Of a DNA stretch of 64,000 nt, positions 8,502 to 17,115 are shown piece after piece. The stretch's first letter is position 1. Every line of letters starts with the position of its first letter. Where the stretch lies: the NCBI GenBank assembly GCA_018402485.1, contig JAGYIY010000001.1, positions 1,086,001 through 1,150,000 of the forward strand. The letters run 5' to 3'. The DNA comes from Roseivirga sp. Lineage in GTDB: Bacteria > Bacteroidota > Bacteroidia > Cytophagales > Cyclobacteriaceae. Both the position numbers and the translations under genes were made by a program. The notes under the pieces were generated by a model. It made no database searches, was not told the DNA's origin, and was given only the letters and a program-made list of their open reading frames with translations.

Positions 8502-9835
8502 AAAGGCAAGTGGGTTTTGGGCGAAAGAAAGCGCTGAATTTTCAATCCGAATAATTCCAGGATAGTAATTAAAGCAACAATACCATACTCTATTAACACA
8601 ACGTCTAATCGATCTGTGTAAGAACCGCCTGCATAATTCAGGTAAGTGAAAAAGACCAGAAAACTCCAAAAATACACAAATCGATATTGCGAGAAAACGC
8701 TCATGGCCAACATGGGTAATAGGTACCATGGGTGGACTGTTGTCGCAAAAAGCAGATACAAAGTCCATACCCAAACCATCTGACCTGCCCACCTGCCTTT
8801 GGGTTTAGCAATAAAAGAATAGAGCAATATAGAACCTATGGTGAGATAAAACATCCATTGACCGGATGTGGCGATGATGTTATGACCTTTCGTTTCGAAG
8901 CCATACCACCTGGCCAGGTAGTACATGCTGCCATTGAACTCAAAGCGTTGAAAATAAAGCTTCATACTATCTCCAATGGCCCAAATATGGTCGGTGTTGA
9001 TGAGGGGTAAAAATGTGATGACCAAAGTAGCAGCTACTATCAAGCCGTAAATCAGTGTTTTTTTCCAGCCCAGCTTCCGCAAAAGCAAGGGCAAGGCAAT
9101 CAAGGGTACGAACTTGGTAGCTACGGCCAAGCCAAAGAAGAGTGCAGACTGATGGATTTTTTGCTTTTCATACCACAAAAGTGCCTGTAGCAAAAAGTAA
9201 ATGACAAGAGCTTCAAAGTGCAAGTTGCCTGCCAATTCTAAAATGGCCAATGGGTTCAAAACATATAAAAGCCCGTAAGACTGCGGCAACCCATAATGGG
9301 TCAGTAGGCTTCGGATGCTCTTCAGGTTACCCCATTCAAATACCAGAATGATGATCTTAAGCATCACAGTCGACCAAAAGATGGAATTAGGTGAAAAAAG
9401 GGCGGATATAAAAAAGATCAGCTGGTTGAGTGGTGGGTAAATGCTGTAATAAGGCTTAGAATTCAGCGCGTCAAATAAGCCTTGGTCGATGCCGGTGAGC
9501 CCTTGGTTGAGCATTTCTTCTGGCAGTGATTTGTAGGGGTCTATGAAGTTGAGCAGCAATCTGCCGTCCCAGATAAAGCGGTAAAAATCGTCTGACAAAG
9601 CGGGTAGGGCAAATAGCAGCAAAACCCTGAGCAGCATGCCCCAGTAATAGGCTAGGTCGATGGATGCATCGTCTTCCGTTTGCCGAATGATGTAAAAACA
9701 TGCCAAGAACAAGAGCCCAAAGCCGGGCAATAAAAATTCAGCGGCTTCTCTTTCGACAAAATAACCAAGGAAAACCACTAGTCCTGCGGCCAACACGTAG
9801 GCCAATGCCATCCAAGGTTTACCCGAATTAAGCAT
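8498..9835 (-). CDS. Multi-spanning GT-C type mannosyltransferase-like membrane protein (GT87/MptB-like)
   Basis: A 445-residue integral membrane protein with about ten to twelve hydrophobic segments. Motifs are those of polyprenyl-phosphate-sugar dependent GT-C enzymes: DDFYRFIWDGRLLLNFIDPY with an Asp in the first large loop, YSIYPPLNQLIFF, and LNPLAILELAGNLHFEALVIYFLL. It probably moves a sugar from a lipid carrier to a glycan outside the inner membrane; the sugar is unknown. A longer frame begins at 9883, but ATG 9835 overlaps the stop of the upstream glycosyltransferase by eight bases and avoids 16 unlikely residues, so I chose it. It is the last gene of the three-gene row 12041 to 8498. 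Confidence 0.8.
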   Translation of the reverse strand: MLNSGKPWMALAYVLAAGLVVFLGYFVEREAAEFLLPGFGLLFLACFYIIRQTEDDASIDLAYYWGMLLRVLLLFALPALSDDFYRFIWDGRLLLNFIDPYKSLPEEMLNQGLTGIDQGLFDALNSKPYYSIYPPLNQLIFFISALFSPNSIFWSTVMLKIIILVFEWGNLKSIRSLLTHYGLPQSYGLLYVLNPLAILELAGNLHFEALVIYFLLQALLWYEKQKIHQSALFFGLAVATKFVPLIALPLLLRKLGWKKTLIYGLIVAATLVITFLPLINTDHIWAIGDSMKLYFQRFEFNGSMYYLARWYGFETKGHNIIATSGQWMFYLTIGSILLYSFIAKPKGRWAGQMVWVWTLYLLFATTVHPWYLLPMLAMSVFSQYRFVYFWSFLVFFTYLNYAGGSYTDRLDVVLIEYGIVALITILELFGLKIQRFLSPKTHLPF

Positions 9836-11315
9836 GGCGCCTGTGTTGCAAAGTATAGTAGAAAACCAATAAGAAGCCCACACTTAGGAGCAAGTGAAAG
9901 GGCAGAAGGGCGTAGTCGTTGAACACAAAAGCCAGTACTAAGCCCCCGAGAAAATACAAACTCATCAACCCTTCCAACAGGGTGAGCGGATTGATTTTTT
10001 TAGCAAAGTACTTGTTGCTTTGCCAAGCATCTTTTTTGTCTTTGATATTGAACTTGGGCGTACGTACAAAAGGAGTCTTTTTTCCTACCAAACCTTCAAA
10101 AACAGCAATGGCATTGTGTATCGAAAGACCGAGAAACACCGAAAGTAACATCAACATTTGTGGAATAAAATCTTTCAAGTTTTTCCAAAAACCGAAACCG
10201 CGCTGTACAAAACCTGTCCAGTAAAAGATGACCAAAAAGACATAGCCCATTAAAAAGGCCATGGAAATATCCATCAGTACTTGCCAGTCGTTGGAGAAGT
10301 TGCGGATGAACAAAATAGGAACGCTCAATAAGGCTGTTATTACAATGCAAATAAAGACTGCGGAATTGAGCAGGTGAAACAAGGCATGTAGCTTGGTTTT
10401 TAGCGGTAACGGAGCACGCAAAACCTTGGGCAATAACTTCATGCTCGTTTCGGCAGCACCTTTCGTCCATCGGTATTGCTGCGATTTGATGGCACTCATG
10501 GCCACCGGCAGTTCAGCAGGGGCTATAATGTGGGGAGTATAAAAAATCTTCCATCCTTTGAGCTGTGCGCGGTAGCTCAGATCAAGGTCTTCGGTTAATG
10601 TATCGGCTTTCCAGCCTCCCGCTTCTTCAATGCAGGTTTTGCGCCATATGCCTGCCGTTCCATTGAAATTCAAAAAGTGCCCTCCCTGAAAACGACCGTT
10701 TTGTTCTACATGAAAATGGGTATTCAAGCCAAAGGCCTGCAATTTGGTGAGCAAAGAATAATCCTCATTGATATGGCCCCAACGGGTTTGCACTACACCA
10801 ATGGCTGCACTTTGATCGAAATAAGGAATCGACTGCTTTAGAAATTGTGGGTCGGGAATAAAATCAGCATCAAAAATGGCAATGAACTCACCTTCAGCGA
10901 TGTCTAGTCCGTATTGTAAAGCTCCGGCTTTAAATCCTTTTCTTTCCGGTCTTTGAATGTGAGTAATGTTGATTCCTTTCTCCTGCCAATCTATGACCTT
11001 TTTGGCAATTAATTCAATGGTTTCATCGTTGGAATCGTCCAGTACTTGTATCTCCAGTTTGTTTTTGGGCCAATCAAAAGAAGCAGCCGCATCAATGAGT
11101 CTTTCAATCACATACAATTCGTTGTAAACGGGCAATTGGATGGTCACTTTGGGAAACCGATAATCGGAGGGAAGATTTTTGGGAATGTCGATTAAGCCTT
11201 TTTTCTTCGCTTTTCGGAACAAATACACGAGGTTGAGCTGCGATAAGCTATACATAAAAATAAAGGACAATGCCCCCGTGTACAAAACCAATATCAATAA
11301 CTCTAACCAATACAT
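9828..11315 (-). CDS. Family 2 processive glycosyltransferase (cellulose synthase/CslA-like), membrane-bound
   Basis: A 495-residue protein with an N-terminal membrane segment, a cytosolic GT-A domain and several C-terminal membrane helices. Catalytic motifs are complete: VLDDSNDET (first Asp), FDADF (DxD), LTEDLDLSYR (TED) and QQYRWTKG (QxxRW). The start of the domain (FPKVTIQLPVYNELYVIERLIDAAASFDWP) is close to plant CslA/CslC-type beta-glycan synthases, which make glucomannan or glucan backbones. The substrate is not predictable, though a hexose nucleotide is likely. ATG 11315 directly follows the stop of the upstream gene (TAAATG), showing tight coupling. An annotation as cellulose synthase would go too far because no BcsB or PilZ partner is present. 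Confidence 0.9.
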   Translation of the reverse strand: MYWLELLILVLYTGALSFIFMYSLSQLNLVYLFRKAKKKGLIDIPKNLPSDYRFPKVTIQLPVYNELYVIERLIDAAASFDWPKNKLEIQVLDDSNDETIELIAKKVIDWQEKGINITHIQRPERKGFKAGALQYGLDIAEGEFIAIFDADFIPDPQFLKQSIPYFDQSAAIGVVQTRWGHINEDYSLLTKLQAFGLNTHFHVEQNGRFQGGHFLNFNGTAGIWRKTCIEEAGGWKADTLTEDLDLSYRAQLKGWKIFYTPHIIAPAELPVAMSAIKSQQYRWTKGAAETSMKLLPKVLRAPLPLKTKLHALFHLLNSAVFICIVITALLSVPILFIRNFSNDWQVLMDISMAFLMGYVFLVIFYWTGFVQRGFGFWKNLKDFIPQMLMLLSVFLGLSIHNAIAVFEGLVGKKTPFVRTPKFNIKDKKDAWQSNKYFAKKINPLTLLEGLMSLYFLGGLVLAFVFNDYALLPFHLLLSVGFLLVFYYTLQHRRHA

Positions 11316-12041
11316 TTATAGGTATTTAAAAATCGTCCAAATGATTTTATAGCCTGCCAAAACAGTGCCTTTCACGGTGCCCGATACTTTGCTAACACCA
11401 ATTCGTTTTTTATAGTTTACAGGCACTTCTGTGATTTTCAGTTGCTTTTTTGTCGCCTTGAGCTGCATTTCCACTGTCCAGCCATAGGTTTTGTCTTCCA
11501 TGCCCAATTGCATCAAGGCTTCATAGCGAATGGCCCGAAAAGGGCCTAAATCTGAATAACGAACGCCATAGAAGGCACGCATCATTCGGGTAGCCAGTGC
11601 ATTGCCAAAAACCTGTGGGAAGGTCATTGAGCCTTTCTCTCTTTCGCCTTTGGCCCGCGAACCAATTACCATGTCGAATTCATCATTCACAATGGGAGCT
11701 ACCACTTCCGGAAGTTGTTCAGGGTAATCGGAATAATCGCCATCCAGAAATACCACAATGTCAGGTAGCTCAGGTAAACTTGCCAAATAATCCATGCCCT
11801 TCAAACAGGCCCTGCCATAACCGGGCTTGTTTTCTGTGAGTACCGTAGCACCAGCAGTTTTGGCGCGCTCCGCAGTTTGGTCGTTGGAAGCATTGTCTAT
11901 CACAATCACCTCATTCACCCATTTTCTAGGTATGTCTTGGACGACCAGTGAAATGGAGGCTTCTTCATTATAAGCCGGAATAATTACTTTTATAATAGGT
12001 CGCACGTGGGATACCGATAATCGAGTTGCAAAAATAGACAT
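11316..12041 (-). CDS. Family 2 glycosyltransferase, polyprenyl-phosphate sugar synthase-like
   Basis: A 241-residue GT-A enzyme resembling dolichol/undecaprenyl-phosphate mannose or glucose synthases. It has VIIPAYNEEASISLV at the N-terminus, IVIDNASNDQT, VVFLDGDYSDYPEQLP (DxD) and the GSRAKGEREKGSM loop; no transmembrane tail is evident beyond a short hydrophobic C-terminus. It would charge a lipid carrier with a hexose, feeding the GT-C enzyme two genes downstream. The frame extends to ATG 12062, but ATG 12041 is preceded by GGAAGG at good spacing, a clear ribosome binding site, so I use it. It heads the three-gene operon. Confidence 0.85.
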   Translation of the reverse strand: MSIFATRLSVSHVRPIIKVIIPAYNEEASISLVVQDIPRKWVNEVIVIDNASNDQTAERAKTAGATVLTENKPGYGRACLKGMDYLASLPELPDIVVFLDGDYSDYPEQLPEVVAPIVNDEFDMVIGSRAKGEREKGSMTFPQVFGNALATRMMRAFYGVRYSDLGPFRAIRYEALMQLGMEDKTYGWTVEMQLKATKKQLKITEVPVNYKKRIGVSKVSGTVKGTVLAGYKIIWTIFKYL

Positions 12042-12118
12042 TTTACCTTCCCAGAAAGGCATAGGTAAGCGCTAAAGTTCCACAATTTGAGATTCATGGA
12101 TTGAGATTTTGTAAGGCT

Positions 12119-12126
12119 TACATTTG
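12119..12126 (+). promoter_or_regulatory. Candidate -7 promoter element for the pirin gene
   Basis: TACATTTG is an exact TAnnTTTG match, 79 bases before the chosen ATG at 12206. No convincing TTTG lies 19-21 bases upstream. It also argues that the open frame extending back to 12101 is leader and not coding sequence. Confidence 0.35.
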
Positions 12127-12205
12127 TTTGGGCGTGGTTCATCAACTTTTTTTGAACCAAGCTATCTTGTTTTGGCTTATACTCCTACTTAAAAAGGTTG
12201 ATAGT

Positions 12206-12913
12206 ATGGAGATGATTGTTCACCGTTCGGAAAGCAGAGGATTAGCCGAACACGGTTGGCTGACCAGCCGCCATAGTTTTAGTTTTGCATCCTACCACCA
12301 TCCTGAGCGCATGGGTTTTGGACTTTTACGCGTGCTTAATGATGATTTGGTGGCTGGAGGCAAAGGTTTTGCCACCCATTCGCATAAGAATATGGAAATT
12401 ATTTCCATTCCACTTTTTGGCAATTTAGCACACAAAGACAGCACAGGTCGCGAAAAAGTCATTCGAGCTGGGGATGTGCAGATTATGTCTGCTGGAACGG
12501 GCATCGCTCATTCGGAATACAATCACAGTGCAGATGAAGAAGTGCAATTTCTTCAAATCTGGATTTACCCAAAAGCGAAGGACATTGCGCCACACTACGA
12601 TCAAAAAACCTTTGCATCGGAGGGCCGCATCAACCAATGGCAAAAAGTAGTTTACAACTCAGACGATGCTGCCATTGGAATCAACCAAGATGCTGCTTTA
12701 AGCTTAGCCGATATCGATGCTGGGGAAAACATCACTTATGAATGGGAACAAGAGGGCAACGGTTTGTACCTCTTTGTTTTGAATGGTGAAGTACAGGTGG
12801 GAGGCCAAAGCCTCGATAGGCGCGATGCTGTTGGAATTACGGGTGTTTCTAGCCTTGGCATTAAAGCCAAGTCTTATGCAGAACTATTGGCCATAGAAGT
12901 ACCCATGCGCTAA
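12206..12913 (+). CDS. Pirin family bicupin protein (YhhW-like)
   Basis: A 235-residue pirin. The N-terminus (MEMIVHRSESRGLAEHGWLTSRHSFSF) is the family start. The metal-binding cupin has HSHKNMEI, supplying two His, and GIAHSEYNH, supplying His and Glu, as in E. coli YhhW, which has quercetinase activity in vitro. The second cupin is degenerate, as is normal. The physiological substrate in bacteria is mostly unknown. The frame continues upstream to 12101, but those 35 residues are unlike the family, so ATG 12206 is preferred; ATG 12212 is also possible. It is convergent with the [4Fe-4S] membrane protein gene, eight bases apart. Confidence 0.92.
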   Translation: MEMIVHRSESRGLAEHGWLTSRHSFSFASYHHPERMGFGLLRVLNDDLVAGGKGFATHSHKNMEIISIPLFGNLAHKDSTGREKVIRAGDVQIMSAGTGIAHSEYNHSADEEVQFLQIWIYPKAKDIAPHYDQKTFASEGRINQWQKVVYNSDDAAIGINQDAALSLADIDAGENITYEWEQEGNGLYLFVLNGEVQVGGQSLDRRDAVGITGVSSLGIKAKSYAELLAIEVPMR

Positions 12914-12921
12914 ATGGTGAA

Positions 12922-14346
12922 TTAAACGTCTATTTGAATACTATCATTTCCAATGATGATGGGAGGCATATCATAACGTTTATCCTCTGGCCCATTTTCT
13001 AGGTTTAAAACGCCTCTCGGACATACTGATGAACAAACACCACAGCCCACGCAAGAGGCACGTACAATGTTTTGACCGCGCTGGGCATACCAGCGCACAT
13101 CAATACCTTGTTCGCAGTAAGTAGAACAATTTCCACAAGAGATACATTGCCCACCATTGGTGGTGATTCTGAACCTGGATTTAAAGCGCTGTATGATGCC
13201 CATATATCCGGCCATGGGGCAGCCAAATCGGCACCAAACCCTGTTGCCTAGCATCGGGTAAAAACCGACACCAATTACTCCGGAAAAGGTGGCGCCTATC
13301 AAAAACCCATAAGGTTGCTGGAAGGTGGAATAAATGTTAAGTCCGAAAACCTCGCCCGTATTCCAAAAATAACCATACACCGTTGCTGCTGTCATAATGA
13401 ATACAAAAACCATTACCCCATGGATGAGCCATCTTTCGAGTTTCCAAGCACTTAATTTTTTAGAAGAAAGATGGCGGAAGGGATCTCCTGCCGTTTCTGC
13501 TAATCCACCACATCCGCAGACCCAAGAACAATACCAGCGTTTACCTACATAATAAGTAAGAATAGGGGTAACCAACAAAAACATGGCGATGCCGATGATC
13601 AGAAACAATACTCCCATGGGTTGATAGGCTTCTTCTTGCATGGCATCCAATTGCCAATCGTAGAAAAAATCGTAGTCGAGAGGCCAGGTGTTTTTTAAGT
13701 CTGTGTTGTAGTAGCCCAAGTATTCTCCTTCTTGAGTTGTTACATCGTTGTAATTCAGACCTGCTAAGATTTCTGGAATCAAATAAGCCATCAAAAGTTG
13801 AGCAGCCATCACGGAAAGCGTGCGCTTGATTTGATAAGTGCTGTGTCGGTATTTGAACAGAAACTTCACACCCAAAGAGACAATGGCCAAGGTGTACAAA
13901 GTACCATAAACAAACCATTGGCTGGCAGAGGTGCTTTTGAAAAATTGGCTCAAGGGGTCAAACATGGCTACCAAACCTTCATTTCCTTCTGGCTTGAAAC
14001 CAATCATTTCCGGATACCAATACAGTAATACATAAAAGCCTGTGAGAATAACGCCAACGATCCAGCCCAAAACGCCCCGATTAATCAAACTTTTGAACCA
14101 GACCCCATTGTTTTTGATACCGGGGGGTTGTTTCATGTAAAAGCGATAGCTATACAAGCTGATCCCTCCTAAAATACCGCCTATGGCCAAAATGAGCCCT
14201 AAAGTATGAGGGATGGGCAGGTTACCCCAAGAGAGAAATAATACCAAAGTGCCAAGTCCGGCCAGTGCCAGTCCCAATTTCTGTAAGGCATCGGTATCTT
14301 TGGGTTCCGGATTGGCAATCGATAAGCTAGGATCGGGTTGTGACAT
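12922..14346 (-). CDS. Membrane-bound [4Fe-4S] ferredoxin-type protein, NosR/NapH-like
   Basis: A 474-residue protein with about seven hydrophobic segments followed by a C-terminal double ferredoxin domain. The clusters are C401-x2-C404-x2-C407-x3-C411 (the last Cys followed by EQ, not Pro) and C432-x2-C435-x2-C438-x3-C442-P. Two membrane-edge Cys motifs of the NosR/NapH/RdxA family are present: the second is canonical (W-C372-x3-C376-P), while the first is altered to C273-S-W-V-C277-G-C279-G-G. A large loop lies between membrane segments (about 190-270). It probably moves electrons between a quinol or flavin and another carrier. ATG 14346 is chosen over 14397 because the longer form overlaps the upstream gene and adds residues unlike a membrane-protein start. 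It forms a pair with the flavoprotein just upstream, 20 bases away. Confidence 0.8.
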   Translation of the reverse strand: MSQPDPSLSIANPEPKDTDALQKLGLALAGLGTLVLFLSWGNLPIPHTLGLILAIGGILGGISLYSYRFYMKQPPGIKNNGVWFKSLINRGVLGWIVGVILTGFYVLLYWYPEMIGFKPEGNEGLVAMFDPLSQFFKSTSASQWFVYGTLYTLAIVSLGVKFLFKYRHSTYQIKRTLSVMAAQLLMAYLIPEILAGLNYNDVTTQEGEYLGYYNTDLKNTWPLDYDFFYDWQLDAMQEEAYQPMGVLFLIIGIAMFLLVTPILTYYVGKRWYCSWVCGCGGLAETAGDPFRHLSSKKLSAWKLERWLIHGVMVFVFIMTAATVYGYFWNTGEVFGLNIYSTFQQPYGFLIGATFSGVIGVGFYPMLGNRVWCRFGCPMAGYMGIIQRFKSRFRITTNGGQCISCGNCSTYCEQGIDVRWYAQRGQNIVRASCVGCGVCSSVCPRGVLNLENGPEDKRYDMPPIIIGNDSIQIDV

Positions 14347-14366
14347 AAAATCAAATATTTTCTGGG

Positions 14367-15704
14367 TTAAGAAACGAGTGCCAAAATGCGTTGCCAACTC
14401 TTTTTCTTCAGTTGTATGTGTGTGTTGTTTTCTAGGTTAAACTGATCTACAATGGCTTGTTCATGGCGCTTGAAGAATTCAGGATCGAAAAGCGCATCTC
14501 TAAAATGTGCTAAAACATACGATACCGTTCGGCCATCCTTCAACCATTTATCGAAAGCATGGTGACGCAGGCGCATGCCGAAGTTGTTGACGCCTGTCAA
14601 TTTTTCGGTGTTTTTATCCCATCGCAAGCGAAGGGAAACTTTCCCACTTTTGTGCTCCCAGTAAAAATCGGCTTCATGCTCTTTCGGATCTGGAAAAACC
14701 CAGCCATAGGTTTGGTACTCGATGTCCAGAAATTTGGCTGAATTGAACCAATGACCCGGGCGATAGGCTGTTTTTTTTCCTGCCAAGGTGCGTCCCAAAG
14801 CTTCGCCCATCATTCTGCCCGTGTACCATACCTGTTCAATGGGCTTTCTTTCTCCATTGGGTTGGCGAAACTCGGCACAATCGCCTGCAGCATAAACGCC
14901 TTCGATGTTGGTGGCCAAATACGGATCTACCAAAATACCTCGGTTGGTTTCAATCTCACTGTCTTTGATAAAGGCAATATTGGGAGAAACGCCCACCGTA
15001 AGGCCTACAAACTCACATGGAATTTCATCGCCCTCAGTAGTGATGACGGCACGTACTCGACCATTGGCGTCACCCACAATTTCTTTCAATTCCGTTGAAG
15101 TACGCAAGTCAATGTGGTGTTCATGCATGTGTCGGGAAATCATTTTCGATTCTTCTTGTGGAAGCACATTACTCCAAAAACTGTCTTCCCGTATCAAAAA
15201 GGTCACCGGAATGTTTCGGCTCAAGAACATTTCGGCCATTTCAATACCAATCAATCCACCACCCACAATTACGGCCTTTTTTAGGTCTTTGGAATAATGC
15301 TCCATGCTTTCCAAATCTTGGTAACTGTACAAGCCCTGAACGGCTTTTAAATTTTGCCCGGGCCAACCTAATTTATTGGGCTTGGAACCTGTGGCCAACA
15401 CCAATTGGTCGTAAGCCAATTGCTCTCCTCCGTGCAGCAACAGCTTTTTGTGTCGCACATCTACCTTTTCTACAAATGCGCGTTTCAGGTCAATTTTATT
15501 TTTAGTCCAAAACCAATCTTCGTAAGGTTTGATGTTATCGTATTTCATATGCCCCATGTAAATGTACATTAGGGCGGTTCGGGAGAAAAAATAATCTGTT
15601 TCGGCAGAAATAACCGTGATGGCATCATCACTTCCGTTTTTTCGAATATGCCGGGCGGTGGTAATGCCCGCAATGCCATTGCCAATGATTACAATATGCT
15701 GCAT
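14367..15704 (-). CDS. FAD/NAD(P)-dependent oxidoreductase (nitrite/rubredoxin reductase-like fold)
   Basis: A 445-residue flavoprotein with two dinucleotide-binding motifs. FAD binding uses G8-N-G-I-A-G13 in MQHIVIIGNGIAG, and NAD(P)H binding uses VIVGGGLIGIEMAE near residue 150. The later FAD motif is GVYAAGDCAEF near 270. There is no C-x-x-C redox pair, so it is not a thioredoxin or disulfide reductase. About 130 residues follow the FAD motif, replacing the usual dimer domain. Its direct partner gene encodes the membrane [4Fe-4S] protein, suggesting NAD(P)H to flavin to FeS electron transfer at the membrane; this is inference. The start ATG 15704 fits the flavin motif; an in-frame extension to 15758 lacks family likeness. 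Confidence 0.85.
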   Translation of the reverse strand: MQHIVIIGNGIAGITTARHIRKNGSDDAITVISAETDYFFSRTALMYIYMGHMKYDNIKPYEDWFWTKNKIDLKRAFVEKVDVRHKKLLLHGGEQLAYDQLVLATGSKPNKLGWPGQNLKAVQGLYSYQDLESMEHYSKDLKKAVIVGGGLIGIEMAEMFLSRNIPVTFLIREDSFWSNVLPQEESKMISRHMHEHHIDLRTSTELKEIVGDANGRVRAVITTEGDEIPCEFVGLTVGVSPNIAFIKDSEIETNRGILVDPYLATNIEGVYAAGDCAEFRQPNGERKPIEQVWYTGRMMGEALGRTLAGKKTAYRPGHWFNSAKFLDIEYQTYGWVFPDPKEHEADFYWEHKSGKVSLRLRWDKNTEKLTGVNNFGMRLRHHAFDKWLKDGRTVSYVLAHFRDALFDPEFFKRHEQAIVDQFNLENNTHIQLKKKSWQRILALVS

Positions 15705-15811
15705 GTTGGTTCTAATACTTTTGTTTTGCTCAAAGTTCAGGAAGTATGTCAACCGCATGACCTTTTGTAAGCATTGAATTTACAGTTTTTTTTGGGCTTA
15801 GGTCAAGCGCC

Positions 15812-15835
15812 AACAAGAAAAGGTCTTGTTTTTTT
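15812..15835 (+). terminator. Terminator-like hairpin on the plus strand between two minus-strand genes
   Basis: AACAAGA (15812-15818) and TCTTGTT (15824-15830) form a 7-base-pair stem with loop AAAGG, followed by five more T. The T tail is on the plus strand, but no plus-strand gene ends here. The flanking genes, meaB and the flavoprotein, are both on minus. Confidence 0.45.
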
Positions 15836-15934
15836 GATGCTGACGCTAAAGTCTTACCATGGGTTGATAATAGAAAATTAAAAATAGAGGTTAAATTTTC
15901 ATTTTAATCTCCTTTATCCAGTGCAATTAACCGA

Positions 15935-16924
15935 TCATACCTTGCCTAAATATTGAATCAATGCTTTGGAAGCCTGTCGTACCGGTGATTTGCCTTCAGC
16001 CACAAGCTTTAATAGTTTGTTGTATTGGGTCTTGAATTCAGGTTGATGAAAAAAGTAGGATTTCAATAAATCGTTGAAAGAAGATTCAAACCATTGCACT
16101 TGCTGTTTTTGGCGTTTTGCTTCAAAATGGCCGTTGGCATTGAGCTTTTCTTGATGCTTTTTCAGCATTTCCCAAATGGCTTCAAGCCCCATGGGTTGAA
16201 GCGCCGAACATGTTAGTACTTCCGGCATCCACCCCGATGGGTTGGGTGGAAACAAATGCAAAGCATTTTTGTACTCTGTTTTGGCACGTTGGGCAGCTTT
16301 TCGGTTGTCACCGTCTGCTTTATTGATCACCACAGCATCGGCCATTTCCATAATGCCTTTTTTAATGCCCTGTAGCTCGTCCCCGGCTCCGGCCAACATC
16401 AATAGCAAGAAAAAATCCACCATGCCATGCACCAACGTTTCAGACTGACCCACACCTACGGTTTCTATGATGACCGCATCGTAGCCAGCGGCTTCACAAA
16501 GCAGCATGGTTTCGCGGGTTTTACTTCCCACACCACCTAGGGTTTGACCGGAAGGCGTTGGCCGCACAAAAGCAGAGGGGTGACGCGATAGGAACTCCAT
16601 CCTGGTTTTATCACCTAAAATGCTTCCTCGACTACGTTGACTGGTTGGGTCGATGGAAAGCACAGCTACTTTCTTGCCTTTTTCAAGTAACAACTGACCG
16701 AAGGCTTCGATAAAAGTGCTTTTTCCTACTCCGGGAACGCCCGTAATGCCAAGTCGTAGGGATTTCCCTGTATCGGCTAAAACAGCCTCTAACACCTCAT
16801 CTGCTTGATCTTGGTCTTCTGGTTTACGGCTTTCTACCAAGGTGATGGCCTGGCTTAAAATGACCCGATTACCGGATTGAATGCCTTCAACCAAAGCTGT
16901 TGTGCTCAAATGCTTCCTTCTCAT
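15935..16924 (-). CDS. meaB: Methylmalonyl-CoA mutase-associated GTPase MeaB (ArgK family)
   Basis: A 329-residue P-loop GTPase of the MeaB/ArgK G3E family. It has Walker A GVPGVGKSTFIEAFG, LSIDPTSQRSRGSILGDKTRME, the Walker B region VIIETVGVGQSET, and the guanine-specificity motif NKADGD. MeaB protects and reloads the cobalamin cofactor of methylmalonyl-CoA mutase; the target mutA-mutB lies on the other strand at 4018-7280. The C-terminal dimerisation arm (about 270-329) is complete. The start lies in a short divergent region facing the rhodanese gene. The old ArgK label (an arginine transport kinase) is not supported. Confidence 0.95.
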   Translation of the reverse strand: MRRKHLSTTALVEGIQSGNRVILSQAITLVESRKPEDQDQADEVLEAVLADTGKSLRLGITGVPGVGKSTFIEAFGQLLLEKGKKVAVLSIDPTSQRSRGSILGDKTRMEFLSRHPSAFVRPTPSGQTLGGVGSKTRETMLLCEAAGYDAVIIETVGVGQSETLVHGMVDFFLLLMLAGAGDELQGIKKGIMEMADAVVINKADGDNRKAAQRAKTEYKNALHLFPPNPSGWMPEVLTCSALQPMGLEAIWEMLKKHQEKLNANGHFEAKRQKQQVQWFESSFNDLLKSYFFHQPEFKTQYNKLLKLVAEGKSPVRQASKALIQYLGKV

Positions 16925-17115
16925 GCCTTTCGTTATGGAACCGTCAATTTAGTAAATATGGTATTTCTACCCCTAGCTTTACAGACTTTTTGTCGCTTAT
17001 GCTCGGCAAAGGAATGTTTTTTCTTGATCATTCGTTAAAACCATATGTTGCAGAGTGCGTGTTTCTTTTTACTTCAAGAAAACACGATATTTACGCACCG
17101 AACGAAAGGTATATT

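Noticed and set aside
9828-11315. Cellulose synthase (BcsA)
   Set aside because: The QxxRW motif fits family 2 in general, but there is no PilZ domain and no bcsB or bcsZ nearby.
14905-15505. Long open frames opposite the flavoprotein gene
   Set aside because: They lie wholly antisense to a gene with clear motifs, have no family-like sequence and no promoter; treated as shadows.
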